From Paenibacillus sinensis (lineage in GTDB: Bacteria > Bacillota > Bacilli > Paenibacillales > Paenibacillaceae): DNA of 64,000 nt. Location: assembly GCF_019904155.1 (NCBI RefSeq), contig NZ_JAHCMB010000048.1, positions 38,097-102,096 on the forward strand, written 5' to 3'. The position numbers and the translations under genes were made by a program. The notes under the pieces were generated by a model. It was given only the letters and a program-made list of their open reading frames with translations. It did not search any database and was not told the origin of the DNA. The stretch's first letter is position 1, and each line of letters begins with the position of its first letter. Below, piece by piece: positions 1 to 7,120 of the stretch.

Positions 1-1014
1 TTGCGCAAATCCTGCGGCGACGAAGGCTCCGGCGTCTGGGAGAACTGTCCGGAGGATCTTCCGGAGCTGCTGGAGAGGTTCACGCATGAGGCCGAGCTTG
101 AACTGATCCGTCCCTCTCCGGGAGAAGCGGAGGAAGACGGACTGCTGGATGTCTTCTACGAGGTACAGGGCATGCTGCGGACCTTCAAGCTGTATGACGA
201 GCGGTATGTGACCTACGCGGAGGTCCGGAGGGGCGATGTCTTCCTCAAGCTGTTCAACCTGGACCCGTCCCATCTGCTGACCCAGTCCTCCAAGGGCTTC
301 TGCAGCCGGATTCTGTTCTCGGCCACGCTGTCGCCAATGCATTATTACCGGGATATGCTCGGCGCGGGCGAGGACGATTACAGCCTTGCGGTTCCCTCGC
401 CCTTCGACAGAAGCCAGTGGGATGTTGCCGTTCTTCCGGTCTCCACCCGGTATCAGGACCGGGAGGGCTCCGTTGCCCCGCTCTGCCGGGCGCTGGAGAG
501 TATGGCGTCAAGGAAGGGCAACTATCTGGTGTTCTTCCCGTCCTATCTGTATATGCAGACGGTCTACGACGCCTTCATTCCCCCGGAGGCCGGTGTCCGC
601 ACGCTGATTCAGGGAAGCGGAATGACCGAGGAGGAGCGGGAGGCGTTTCTGGACGCTTTTTCACCGAATCAGGAAGAGACGCTCCTCGGGTTCGCCGTGA
701 TGGGCGGCATTTTCTCCGAGGGCGTCGATCTGCCAGGGGACCGGCTGAACGGAGTCATGGTCGTCGGCGTCGGCCTGCCTCAGCTCGGTCTGGAGCGGAA
801 TCTGCTCCGGGACTATTTTGCCTCGCGGAGCAAGAACGGCTTTGACTACGCCTATGTCTATCCCGGCATGTGCAAGGTGCTTCAGGCGGGAGGACGGCTG
901 ATCCGCAGCGGGTCCGATACGGGGACGATCATCCTGGCCGACGACCGGTTTCTTCGCCACCCGTACGACTGGCTACTACCGGAAGAATGGAGAGACTACC
1001 GGGTGCTGGACTAA
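1..1014 (+). CDS. DinG/XPD-like ATP-dependent DNA helicase, C-terminal part
   Basis: This is the last 337 residues of a superfamily 2 helicase related to DinG/Rad3/XPD, enzymes that unwind DNA with ATP. The fragment holds the second RecA-like domain: an FSATLSP motif near residue 106, GGIFSEGVDLPG near 235, and the arginine-finger motif QAGGRLIR near 297. The N-terminal Walker A and DEAH-type motifs are absent because the gene begins before the window, so the TTG at position 1 is probably not the real start. The family usually has four FeS-cluster cysteines, which cannot be checked here. The next gene starts 49 bases downstream with its own ribosome site. The helicase family is clear; the subfamily is not. 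Confidence 0.8.
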   Translation: MRKSCGDEGSGVWENCPEDLPELLERFTHEAELELIRPSPGEAEEDGLLDVFYEVQGMLRTFKLYDERYVTYAEVRRGDVFLKLFNLDPSHLLTQSSKGFCSRILFSATLSPMHYYRDMLGAGEDDYSLAVPSPFDRSQWDVAVLPVSTRYQDREGSVAPLCRALESMASRKGNYLVFFPSYLYMQTVYDAFIPPEAGVRTLIQGSGMTEEEREAFLDAFSPNQEETLLGFAVMGGIFSEGVDLPGDRLNGVMVVGVGLPQLGLERNLLRDYFASRSKNGFDYAYVYPGMCKVLQAGGRLIRSGSDTGTIILADDRFLRHPYDWLLPEEWRDYRVLD

Positions 1015-1063
1015 GACGGTATAATCTAAGCAAGGAAATGAACTTCGGAAATGGAGGGTAACG

Positions 1064-2035
1064 ATGATGACACTGAACATCGGAATGGTAGGAACAGGCT
1101 GGTTCGCGAAGGTTCACGCCGATTTGCTTGCCGGTATGGAGGATGTGAAGCTGGCAGCCATTTGCGGCACGAGTAAGGACAAGGCCGACGAAATGGCGCG
1201 CTCCTATTCGGCGCAGGGCTATGGAGAAATTACGGAGATGCTGGACGCCAATAAGCTGGATGCCGTCTATGTCTGCGTGACGCCGGGGGCGCACGGGACG
1301 ATCGAACGGGCGTTGATCCGCCGGGGCATTCCCTTCTTCACCGAGAAGCCGCTTGGGGTGTCTACCGAAATACCGGCGAGCCTGCTTCAGGACATCCAGG
1401 ACAGCGGGCTGCTCACTTCCGTGGGCTATCACTACCGCTACCAGGAAAATGTGCAGCGGCTCAAGAAGCTGCTCGCGGGCGACAAGATCGGCATGGTGGT
1501 TGGACAGTGGATGGGCAGCATGCCGGGGGCGCCGTGGTGGCGCGATCAGGAGAAATCCGGCGGGCAGTTCACCGAGCAGACGACGCACATCGTGGACCTG
1601 CTCCGCTATCTGGCCGGGGAGGTCACAGAGGTGTACGGCATGTTCGGCAACCGGGTCATGCACGAGAAGCATGCGGGCGTCAGCGTGGCGGATGTCGGGA
1701 CCGTATCGCTGAAGCTTGCGAACGGCATCGTGGCCAACATCTCCAACACCTGCGTGCTGCCGGGCGAAGTCGGCAAAGTCGGCCTCAGTTTCTACAATGA
1801 CCGTGGCCTGCTGGACTGGAACCCTCAGCGGCTGCTGGAGACCCGGGAGGATGAGAGTCAGGAGTATCCCAATGCCGGGAATCCTTATGTGACGGAGAGC
1901 GAGGCATTCCTGCATGCCGTCCGCACAGGGGACCGCAGCGGCATACTGAGCGATTATGCAGACGCTTACCGGACGCTGAAGATCACCTGTGCCGCCTTCG
2001 AGTCGGCCAAGAAGGGAAAACCGTTGAAGCTGTAG
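1064..2035 (+). CDS. Gfo/Idh/MocA family oxidoreductase
   Basis: A 323-residue NAD(P)-dependent dehydrogenase-like protein. It opens with a Rossmann nucleotide-binding motif (GMVGTGWFAKVHA, residues 7-19), followed by the family signature FTEKPLGV near residue 93, whose lysine is catalytic in relatives. The C-terminal half is the usual alpha/beta sheet domain for a sugar or inositol-like substrate. GGAGGG lies 5 bases before a double ATG at 1064 and 1067, so either could start the protein. It is cytosolic. No transporter or sugar gene is adjacent, so the substrate cannot be inferred. A hairpin terminator follows at once, making it probably monocistronic or the end of the helicase unit. Confidence 0.85.
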   Translation: MMTLNIGMVGTGWFAKVHADLLAGMEDVKLAAICGTSKDKADEMARSYSAQGYGEITEMLDANKLDAVYVCVTPGAHGTIERALIRRGIPFFTEKPLGVSTEIPASLLQDIQDSGLLTSVGYHYRYQENVQRLKKLLAGDKIGMVVGQWMGSMPGAPWWRDQEKSGGQFTEQTTHIVDLLRYLAGEVTEVYGMFGNRVMHEKHAGVSVADVGTVSLKLANGIVANISNTCVLPGEVGKVGLSFYNDRGLLDWNPQRLLETREDESQEYPNAGNPYVTESEAFLHAVRTGDRSGILSDYADAYRTLKITCAAFESAKKGKPLKL

Positions 2036-2060
2036 CCATGAAAGCGCCATCTATTGTTTT

Positions 2061-2088
2061 GCCCGGGGGCGTGTCTCCCGGGCTTTTG
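2061..2088 (+). terminator. Rho-independent terminator of the Gfo/Idh/MocA gene
   Basis: GCCCGGG at 2061-2067 pairs with CCCGGGC at 2077-2083 and is followed by TTTT. It lies 26 bases after the stop codon. Confidence 0.75.
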
Positions 2089-2102
2089 CTGCGCCGTCCC
2101 CA

Positions 2103-2153
2103 TAAAAAAAGACACGCCGCTTCATCGGCTGATAACCGATAAGGCGAAGTGTC
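2103..2153 (-). terminator. Terminator of the cidAB-like operon
   Basis: Read on the minus strand, GACAC (2149-2153) pairs with GTGTC (2111-2115), with an inner ATCGG/CCGAT stem, followed by seven T residues. It lies just after the lrgB/cidB-type stop codon. Confidence 0.75.
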
Positions 2154-2174
2154 TGCGGCCCAAGCCAGGACGGC

Positions 2175-2858
2175 CTAGTGGAGGAATACCGCGAGTGCAG
2201 CTGGCGCTACGCCAAGCGTTAGCAGCGCCGTTAGAATCATCGCGATACTGGAAATGGTGCCTGTGAGCGAACTCAGCTCAAAGGCTTTGGAAGTGCCCGT
2301 GCCATGCGCGGCAGTTCCCAGCGATACACCGCGCGCAATCTCATTCTCAATGCGGAAGAGGCGGTGAATGGACGGTCCCATCAGCGTTCCGAGGATTCCG
2401 GTCATGATGACGAATACGGCTGTAATGCTCGGAATGCCCCCGATGCTCTGCGAGATGTTCATGGCGATCGGTGTTGTTACCGAGCGTGGCACCAGGCTGC
2501 TGGCCAGATCGTTGCTCAAATGCAGCCATCTGGCCAGCAGAACGGAGGACACGACCGCCGTCACCGTGCCCGTCAGCACGCCGACCGCGATTTCGGCAGC
2601 ATGCTTCTTGAGCACTTTGAAGTTCTTATGAAGAGGGATAGCAAAGGCGACGGTTGCCGGTTGAAGCAGATCGGTGAGCCATTTGCCTCCCGCATTGTAG
2701 GAAGTATAGGAGGTCCCTGTCACCAGCAGAAAAGCGATGATTACCAGGGGAGTCACGATCAACGGAGACAGCAGCATACTCTTTCGGGCGTAATAGATCT
2801 TTTTAGACGCGAGATACACCCCGAGAGTCAGAGCGAGGAACAGCGTTCCGATCAGCAT
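2175..2858 (-). CDS. CidB/LrgB family membrane protein
   Basis: A 227-residue polytopic membrane protein of the LrgB/CidB family. These act with CidA/LrgA holin-like partners in murein hydrolase control, programmed lysis and, in some Bacilli, pyruvate uptake. Several hydrophobic segments and the conserved stretch SLVPRSVTTPIAM (near residue 141) plus GTAAHGTGTSKA (near 182) mark the family. It starts inside the preceding cidA-like gene, overlapping it by 56 bases, and AAGGAGGG lies 7 bases before its ATG, so both translational coupling and independent initiation are possible. Sequence alone cannot tell CidB from LrgB. The adjacent divergent LysR gene favours a CidR-controlled CidAB arrangement. 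Confidence 0.88.
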   Translation of the reverse strand: MLIGTLFLALTLGVYLASKKIYYARKSMLLSPLIVTPLVIIAFLLVTGTSYTSYNAGGKWLTDLLQPATVAFAIPLHKNFKVLKKHAAEIAVGVLTGTVTAVVSSVLLARWLHLSNDLASSLVPRSVTTPIAMNISQSIGGIPSITAVFVIMTGILGTLMGPSIHRLFRIENEIARGVSLGTAAHGTGTSKAFELSSLTGTISSIAMILTALLTLGVAPAALAVFLH

Positions 2859-3225
2859 GATGTCTTCCCTCCTTGGTTTTGTGGATATAGGATGTCAGCA
2901 ATCCTGAGCTTGCGATAACGAGAAAGCTTCCTGCGATAACTACGGACAGCACCCGCAGACCGTCGGTCTCAAGCAGGGAGCCGTATTTCATGATGCCGAT
3001 CGCGGAAGGAATAAAGAACAGCAGCAGCTCGGCCAGGAGCCAGGAAGCTCCGACCTCGATCCAGTTCAGCTTCACGACGCCTGTCTCCAGAAGAATGAAC
3101 AGTACGGCCATGCCGATAATGCTTCCGGGAATCGGAAGATGCAGCCAAGAGGAAAGGTGACTCATGATCATCGAGAATATAGTCAGCGCACCTACCTGCA
3201 GTACTCCAAATAAATATTTTTTCAT
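2803..3225 (-). CDS. CidA/LrgA family holin-like protein
   Basis: A 140-residue protein with four predicted membrane helices. The family motif LPIPGSIIGMAVLFILL is near residues 30-46 and WLLAELLLFFIPSAIGI near 62-78. CidA/LrgA proteins are holin-like and modulate autolysis together with CidB/LrgB, encoded directly downstream and overlapping. AAGGAGG lies 9 bases before the ATG. The last 25 or so residues are polar and basic and lie mostly within the overlap with the next gene. That tail is longer than the family minimum and may have little function. Transcription probably starts in the 115-base region shared with the divergent LysR gene. Confidence 0.88.
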   Translation of the reverse strand: MKKYLFGVLQVGALTIFSMIMSHLSSWLHLPIPGSIIGMAVLFILLETGVVKLNWIEVGASWLLAELLLFFIPSAIGIMKYGSLLETDGLRVLSVVIAGSFLVIASSGLLTSYIHKTKEGRHHADRNAVPRSDSRGVSRV

Positions 3226-3256
3226 TAAGGTCCGCCTCCTTTCAAGCTATACTGAA

Positions 3257-3287
3257 ATTTTACATCAATTGTTTTCATAGGTAAAAT
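3257..3287. promoter_or_regulatory. Inverted repeat between cidAB-like genes and the LysR gene
   Basis: ATTTTAC (3257-3263) and GTAAAAT (3281-3287) form a perfect 7-base inverted repeat with a 17-base centre. It sits in the AT-rich divergent intergenic region and is a plausible binding site for the LysR-type regulator encoded at 3341. Confidence 0.4.
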
Positions 3288-3340
3288 GAATATATCGAAT
3301 ATTAATCATTCCGTTCATCTATATAGGAGGCGACTGTATC

Positions 3341-4261
3341 TTGGATATTCGGCAGCTGCAGTATTTCGTGGAAGCGGCCCGGCTTGGAAGCTTCTCCAAA
3401 GCGGCCAAATCGCTGTATATCACCCAGCCTACCGTCAGCAAAATGATTCGGCAGATCGAAGAGGAGCTTGGGGCCGATTTGTTTTACCGTGAAGGAAAAA
3501 GCATCAAGCTGACCGATGCCGGCGAGATTTTGCTGGCGAAGGCCCAGAATATCGTCGAGTCCTTTCACAGCCTGTCCTCGGAGCTGGACAGCTTGCGCAA
3601 TCTGAAGAAAGGGCATATCCGGATCGGCCTGCCGCCTATGGTAGGCGCGAACTTCTTCCCGGCGGTTATCGGCCAGTTCCACAGGAAGTACCCGAAGGTG
3701 ACCATCCGCCTGTATGAGGATGGCGCGAAGAAGGTGGAGAACGATGTAGAGAACGGGATTCTTGACATTGGCATGTCCGTGCTTCCCGTGGATGAAACGA
3801 AGTTCCACGTCTTCACCTTCGCTGAGGAGCGGCTGGAACTGCTGGTCCCGGCTGGCCACCGGCTGGTAGGGAGGAAGGCTGTGAGCCTTGCGGAGCTGAA
3901 GGAGGAGGAGTTCGTCCTGTTCCAGGAGGATTTCGCGCTTCACGACAGGGTGATCGACGCCTGCGTGAGGGCGGGCTTTCAGCCCCGGGTTGTCTATGAG
4001 AGCACGCAGTGGGATTTGATCGCCCAGATGGTGGCGGCGGGACTTGGCATCGCTCTGCTGCCGCAGACGATCTGCCGGGACATGGACCGTTCCCGCATCT
4101 CGATTCTGGCCATGACCGACCCGGTCATTCCCTGGCAGCTTGGCATGATTTGGCGAAAAGGCCGGTATTTATCGTTCGCCGCCCGTGAGTGGATTGACTT
4201 TGCCCAAGGTCTTCTCAAGGACAAAGGGGATTCGGGGAAAAAAGTTGATTCATCGACATAA
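3341..4261 (+). CDS. LysR-type regulator, CidR-like
   Basis: A 306-residue LysR-family transcription factor. The N-terminal winged helix-turn-helix spans roughly residues 1-60, with SFSKAAKSLYITQPTVSKMIRQIE as its recognition region. It is followed by a periplasmic-binding-protein-like effector domain (about residues 90-290). The start is TTG at 3341, supported by AGGAGG 10 bases upstream; no in-frame ATG is better placed. It is divergent from the CidA/CidB-type genes. In Bacillus and Staphylococcus a CidR regulator in this position activates cidAB in response to overflow metabolites such as acetate or pyruvate. The family is certain; the target is inferred from position. Confidence 0.85.
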   Translation: MDIRQLQYFVEAARLGSFSKAAKSLYITQPTVSKMIRQIEEELGADLFYREGKSIKLTDAGEILLAKAQNIVESFHSLSSELDSLRNLKKGHIRIGLPPMVGANFFPAVIGQFHRKYPKVTIRLYEDGAKKVENDVENGILDIGMSVLPVDETKFHVFTFAEERLELLVPAGHRLVGRKAVSLAELKEEEFVLFQEDFALHDRVIDACVRAGFQPRVVYESTQWDLIAQMVAAGLGIALLPQTICRDMDRSRISILAMTDPVIPWQLGMIWRKGRYLSFAAREWIDFAQGLLKDKGDSGKKVDSST

Positions 4262-4301
4262 TTTTCTTTTTCTGCAAATTATCTTTTTGTGTTCTATGCG
4301 T

Positions 4302-4307
4302 TATAAT
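4302..4307 (+). promoter_or_regulatory. Possible -10 element upstream of the Spo0E-like gene
   Basis: A perfect TATAAT lies 35 bases before the preferred GTG start of the Spo0E-like gene. No good -35 hexamer is seen at the expected distance, so this is a weak call. Confidence 0.35.
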
Positions 4308-4341
4308 AGGGGAAGCAGGCTATAGAGAGAAGGTGACTAAG

Positions 4342-4608
4342 GTGCTTCAGAATCCTATTTATCGTAACGAATATATCTATGAATCCCGCGATGAGGAATT
4401 GCTGGTGACCATTGAGAGTCTCCGGGGAGAACTGCTTGAGGTCGCTCGCGAACGGAGTCTAAGCGATCGTGCCGTAGTTGAATTAAGTGAGCGCCTGGAC
4501 CGCTATATTCTGCTTGCCCAGCACAAAATGATGGAGAACTTGCGAAGCCGCCAGAGCGGCGGGCTGTACGAAGGCGAGGCCGCCTCTTCCCGAAGAAGAA
4601 TGAACTAA
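4342..4608 (+). CDS. Spo0E family aspartyl-phosphate phosphatase
   Basis: A small protein (88 residues from this start) matching the Spo0E family, which dephosphorylates phosphorylated Spo0A and delays sporulation. The helical hairpin pattern is visible: IESLRGELLEVARE, then SLSDRAVVELSERLDRYI. The second segment corresponds to the family signature S-Q-E-L-D, here S-E-R-L-D. The GTG at 4342 is preferred over the in-frame GTG at 4333 because AGGTGA lies at proper spacing before it. It stands alone between the LysR gene and a terminator. Such proteins are typical of endospore formers. The exact response-regulator target is not shown by the sequence. Confidence 0.75.
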   Translation: MLQNPIYRNEYIYESRDEELLVTIESLRGELLEVARERSLSDRAVVELSERLDRYILLAQHKMMENLRSRQSGGLYEGEAASSRRRMN

Positions 4609-4632
4609 TTCCATAATCCCACTTATAATCAC

Positions 4633-4669
4633 AGACCCTTTCGCCGTTGCCGGCAGATGGGTCTTTTTT
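4633..4669 (+). terminator. Terminator of the Spo0E-like gene
   Basis: AGACCC (4633-4638) pairs with GGGTCT (4659-4664), with an inner GCCG/CGGC stem, followed by a run of T residues. Confidence 0.8.
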
Positions 4670-4718
4670 GTGCGCGTACATCTTAAAAAGATTGTAACAA
4701 TGAGAGCGGTTTCGAAAA

Positions 4719-4747
4719 TTGACAGAGGAATTCCGGAGAAATATAAT
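4719..4747 (+). promoter_or_regulatory. Consensus sigma-A promoter of the marR-ABC operon
   Basis: TTGACA at 4719-4724 and TATAAT at 4742-4747 are separated by exactly 17 bases. Both hexamers are perfect. Transcription would start near 4754, inside the downstream palindrome. Confidence 0.8.
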
Positions 4748-4796
4748 TAGGTAGCCTAAATAGTATATTGTTTAATTATTTGGGTTCCGAAATAAT
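4747..4796 (+). promoter_or_regulatory. Two candidate MarR operators
   Basis: TTAGG-TAG-CCTAA (4747-4759) overlaps the last base of the -10 and the expected transcription start. A second perfect inverted repeat, ATTATTT (4775-4781) with AAATAAT (4790-4796), lies about 30 bases downstream. Both fit autorepression by the MarR protein encoded next. Confidence 0.6.
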
Positions 4797-4875
4797 AGGC
4801 ATGCTAATGAAATGGAAGGGATGAACAAAGGAAAATGGAGGGAGTACTATTGGGGTAAAGGACGAGAACAACCGG

Positions 4876-5355
4876 ATGACGGGGCATAAGCTTTTTGCCG
4901 CTCTGCATCAGTTTCATAAAGCGGATTGGAAGCAGAGGGTGGATGGCAATAAGCCAAGCGAAATGACGCTGATGATTTCCCTGGCTCATCATGTCGATCA
5001 CAACGAGAACGCCCAGGGGCTCAAGGTATCCGAGCTCAGCCGTTTTCTGGGTCTCACGCCTCCTACAGTAACCCAATTGATCAACAGTCTCGAAGCCAAA
5101 GGAATGGTACGGCGCGAACCGGATCCGTCGGACCGGCGGGTCGTACGCGTAGCCCTGACCGAACAGGGTATCATGGTTACAAACAAAGCCAGAGAGCATA
5201 GAGATTATATGCTGGGCCGGCTTGTGGAATTCCTGGGAGAGGAAGACAGCGACCGGCTGGCCGATCTGCTGATAAAGGTTCAACAATTTATCAGTCAGAA
5301 TCCGCCTCCGCGGATTGAAGACTTACCGATGAACGGAGATGACGAAGATGATTAA
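4876..5355 (+). CDS. MarR family transcriptional regulator
   Basis: A 159-residue winged-helix repressor. Residues about 55-115 carry the core: LKVSELSRFLGLTPPTVTQLINSLEAKGMVRREPDPSDRRVV, covering the recognition helix and the beta-wing with the conserved D-x-R-R. MarR proteins are dimeric repressors released by small ligands, often drugs or phenolics. The gene is followed, with overlap, by a two-subunit multidrug ABC exporter, so it most likely controls that exporter and itself. The start is uncertain: ATG 4876 has only a distant AAAGGA, while a strong GGAGGG (4839-4844) sits before an in-frame ATT at 4849 that would add nine residues. Confidence 0.88.
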   Translation: MTGHKLFAALHQFHKADWKQRVDGNKPSEMTLMISLAHHVDHNENAQGLKVSELSRFLGLTPPTVTQLINSLEAKGMVRREPDPSDRRVVRVALTEQGIMVTNKAREHRDYMLGRLVEFLGEEDSDRLADLLIKVQQFISQNPPPRIEDLPMNGDDEDD

Positions 5356-7120
5356 ACTATTCAGACAGTTAAAGCCATACTGGCTGCCGATTACCGCGAT
5401 TCTCCTGCTGGTGTTCCTCCAGTCGATGGGCGATTTGTACCTGCCTACATTGATGTCGGACATCGTGGACAAGGGCATTGTTCAAGGGGACCGGTCATAT
5501 ATTTGGCAAATTGGCGGATTCATGCTGCTCGTTGCGGGCGGAGGCGCGCTCTGCTCGATTATCGCGAGCTTTTTGTCGGCACGGGTGTCCGTAGGATTCG
5601 GACAGCGAATCCGGTCTCGCGTGTTCAACCATGTGGAGAATTTTACACTGACCGAGTTCGACAAGCTCGGAACCGCCTCCCTGATTACCCGGACGACGAA
5701 CGATATTACGCAGGTTCAGACCGTACTGACGATGATGCTGCGGATGATGGTCGGCGCTCCGATGATGATGATCGGCGGGCTGATTATGGCGGTGTCCGAG
5801 GATGCGAAGCTGTCCCTTATTTTTGTAGTGGTGGTCCCGGTGCTCGTGCTGGCCATCGCTTCCGTAGGCATGAGGGGGCTGCCGCTGTTCAAGGCTATTC
5901 AGGTCAAGCTGGATAAACTCAACCTTGTGCTCCGCGAGCATCTGGTTGGCATCCGCGTCATTCGCTCCTTCAACCGCACGGAGCATGAGAACAGACGCTT
6001 TACTACGGCTAACCGCGATCTGACGGATACCGCAATCAAGGTTAACAAGATCATGGCGCTGCTGATGCCGATGATGATGTTCGTCATGAACTTCTCCATG
6101 ATCGCCATCCTGTATTTCGGCGGCATCCGCATTGGCGATGGGAACCTGCAGGTCGGCTCGCTGATGGCGTTCATTCAATACGCGATGCAGATCATGTTCT
6201 CGCTCGTTATGGTCTCCATGATGTTCGTATTGATTCCGCGGGCATCCGCGTCAGCGATCCGGATCAATGAAGTGCTCGATATGGTTCCGGAAATTACCGA
6301 TCCCGAGGTTAAAGTGTCGGGGCTGAACGAATCGGAGACAGACCTCGCCAAGGCAGTGGTATCCGAGCAGCCGCTTCGGGGCTATGTGGAATTCAAGGAA
6401 GTCTCCTTCTCCTATCCGGGAGCGGAGCAGCCGGCGATTTCGGGCATCACATTCAGCGCGCGTCCCGGCGAGGTTACGGCCATTATCGGCGGCACGGGCT
6501 CCGGCAAATCGACGCTGCTCAGCCTTATTCCCCGATTCTACGACGTCGTAGAGGGCCAGGTGCTGGTGGACGGTGTGGATGTCCGTGAAATGACGCAGGA
6601 GGAGCTTCGGGCGAAAATCGGCTATGTGCCGCAGAAGGCCGTCCTGTTCACGGGCACCGTTACCGAAAATATTAAGTACGGCAAGGACGACGCAACCGAC
6701 GAGGAAGTCCGTCATGCAGCCGAGGTAGCACAGGCGCTGGATTTCGTCTCCAAGATGAAGGACGGCTTCGATTCGGAGATTGCCCAGGGCGGAAACAACG
6801 TGTCCGGCGGGCAGAAGCAGCGCCTGTCAATCGCTCGGGCTCTTGTACGGAAGCCGGAAATCTATCTGTTCGACGACAGCTTCTCGGCGCTTGACTTCAA
6901 GACCGATGCGAAGCTGCGCGCCGCTCTGAAGGGAGAGACGACCGAGTCGACAGTTCTGATCGTCGCCCAGCGGGTCAGCACCGTCATGGACGCCGACCGG
7001 ATCATCGTGTTGGATGAAGGCCGGATCTCCGGAATCGGCAATCACCGCGAATTGCTTGCAAATAGCGAGGTATACCGCGAGATCGTATCCTCGCAGCTGT
7101 CAGAGGAGGAGATCGCATGA
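5348..7120 (+). CDS. ABC exporter half-transporter with degenerate catalytic site (BmrC/LmrC type)
   Basis: A membrane-domain plus ATPase half-transporter of about 590 residues. Six helices occupy roughly residues 1-310. The ATPase domain has Walker A GGTGSGKST (near 385), signature VSGGQKQ (near 483) and Walker B IYLFDD. The residue after Walker B is Asp instead of the catalytic Glu, the hallmark of the non-catalytic partner in heterodimeric exporters such as BmrC, LmrC and TM287. ATG 5348 is favoured by GGAG eight bases upstream; ATG 5339 is also in frame. It overlaps marR by 8 bases and the partner gene by 4. Expected role: drug efflux at the cell membrane. Confidence 0.88.
   Translation: MIKLFRQLKPYWLPITAILLLVFLQSMGDLYLPTLMSDIVDKGIVQGDRSYIWQIGGFMLLVAGGGALCSIIASFLSARVSVGFGQRIRSRVFNHVENFTLTEFDKLGTASLITRTTNDITQVQTVLTMMLRMMVGAPMMMIGGLIMAVSEDAKLSLIFVVVVPVLVLAIASVGMRGLPLFKAIQVKLDKLNLVLREHLVGIRVIRSFNRTEHENRRFTTANRDLTDTAIKVNKIMALLMPMMMFVMNFSMIAILYFGGIRIGDGNLQVGSLMAFIQYAMQIMFSLVMVSMMFVLIPRASASAIRINEVLDMVPEITDPEVKVSGLNESETDLAKAVVSEQPLRGYVEFKEVSFSYPGAEQPAISGITFSARPGEVTAIIGGTGSGKSTLLSLIPRFYDVVEGQVLVDGVDVREMTQEELRAKIGYVPQKAVLFTGTVTENIKYGKDDATDEEVRHAAEVAQALDFVSKMKDGFDSEIAQGGNNVSGGQKQRLSIARALVRKPEIYLFDDSFSALDFKTDAKLRAALKGETTESTVLIVAQRVSTVMDADRIIVLDEGRISGIGNHRELLANSEVYREIVSSQLSEEEIA

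Noticed and set aside
929..2050. 373-codon open frame on the minus strand opposite the Gfo/Idh/MocA gene
   Set aside because: It is an antisense shadow of a well-supported gene in GC-rich DNA, with no ribosome site and no recognisable protein features.
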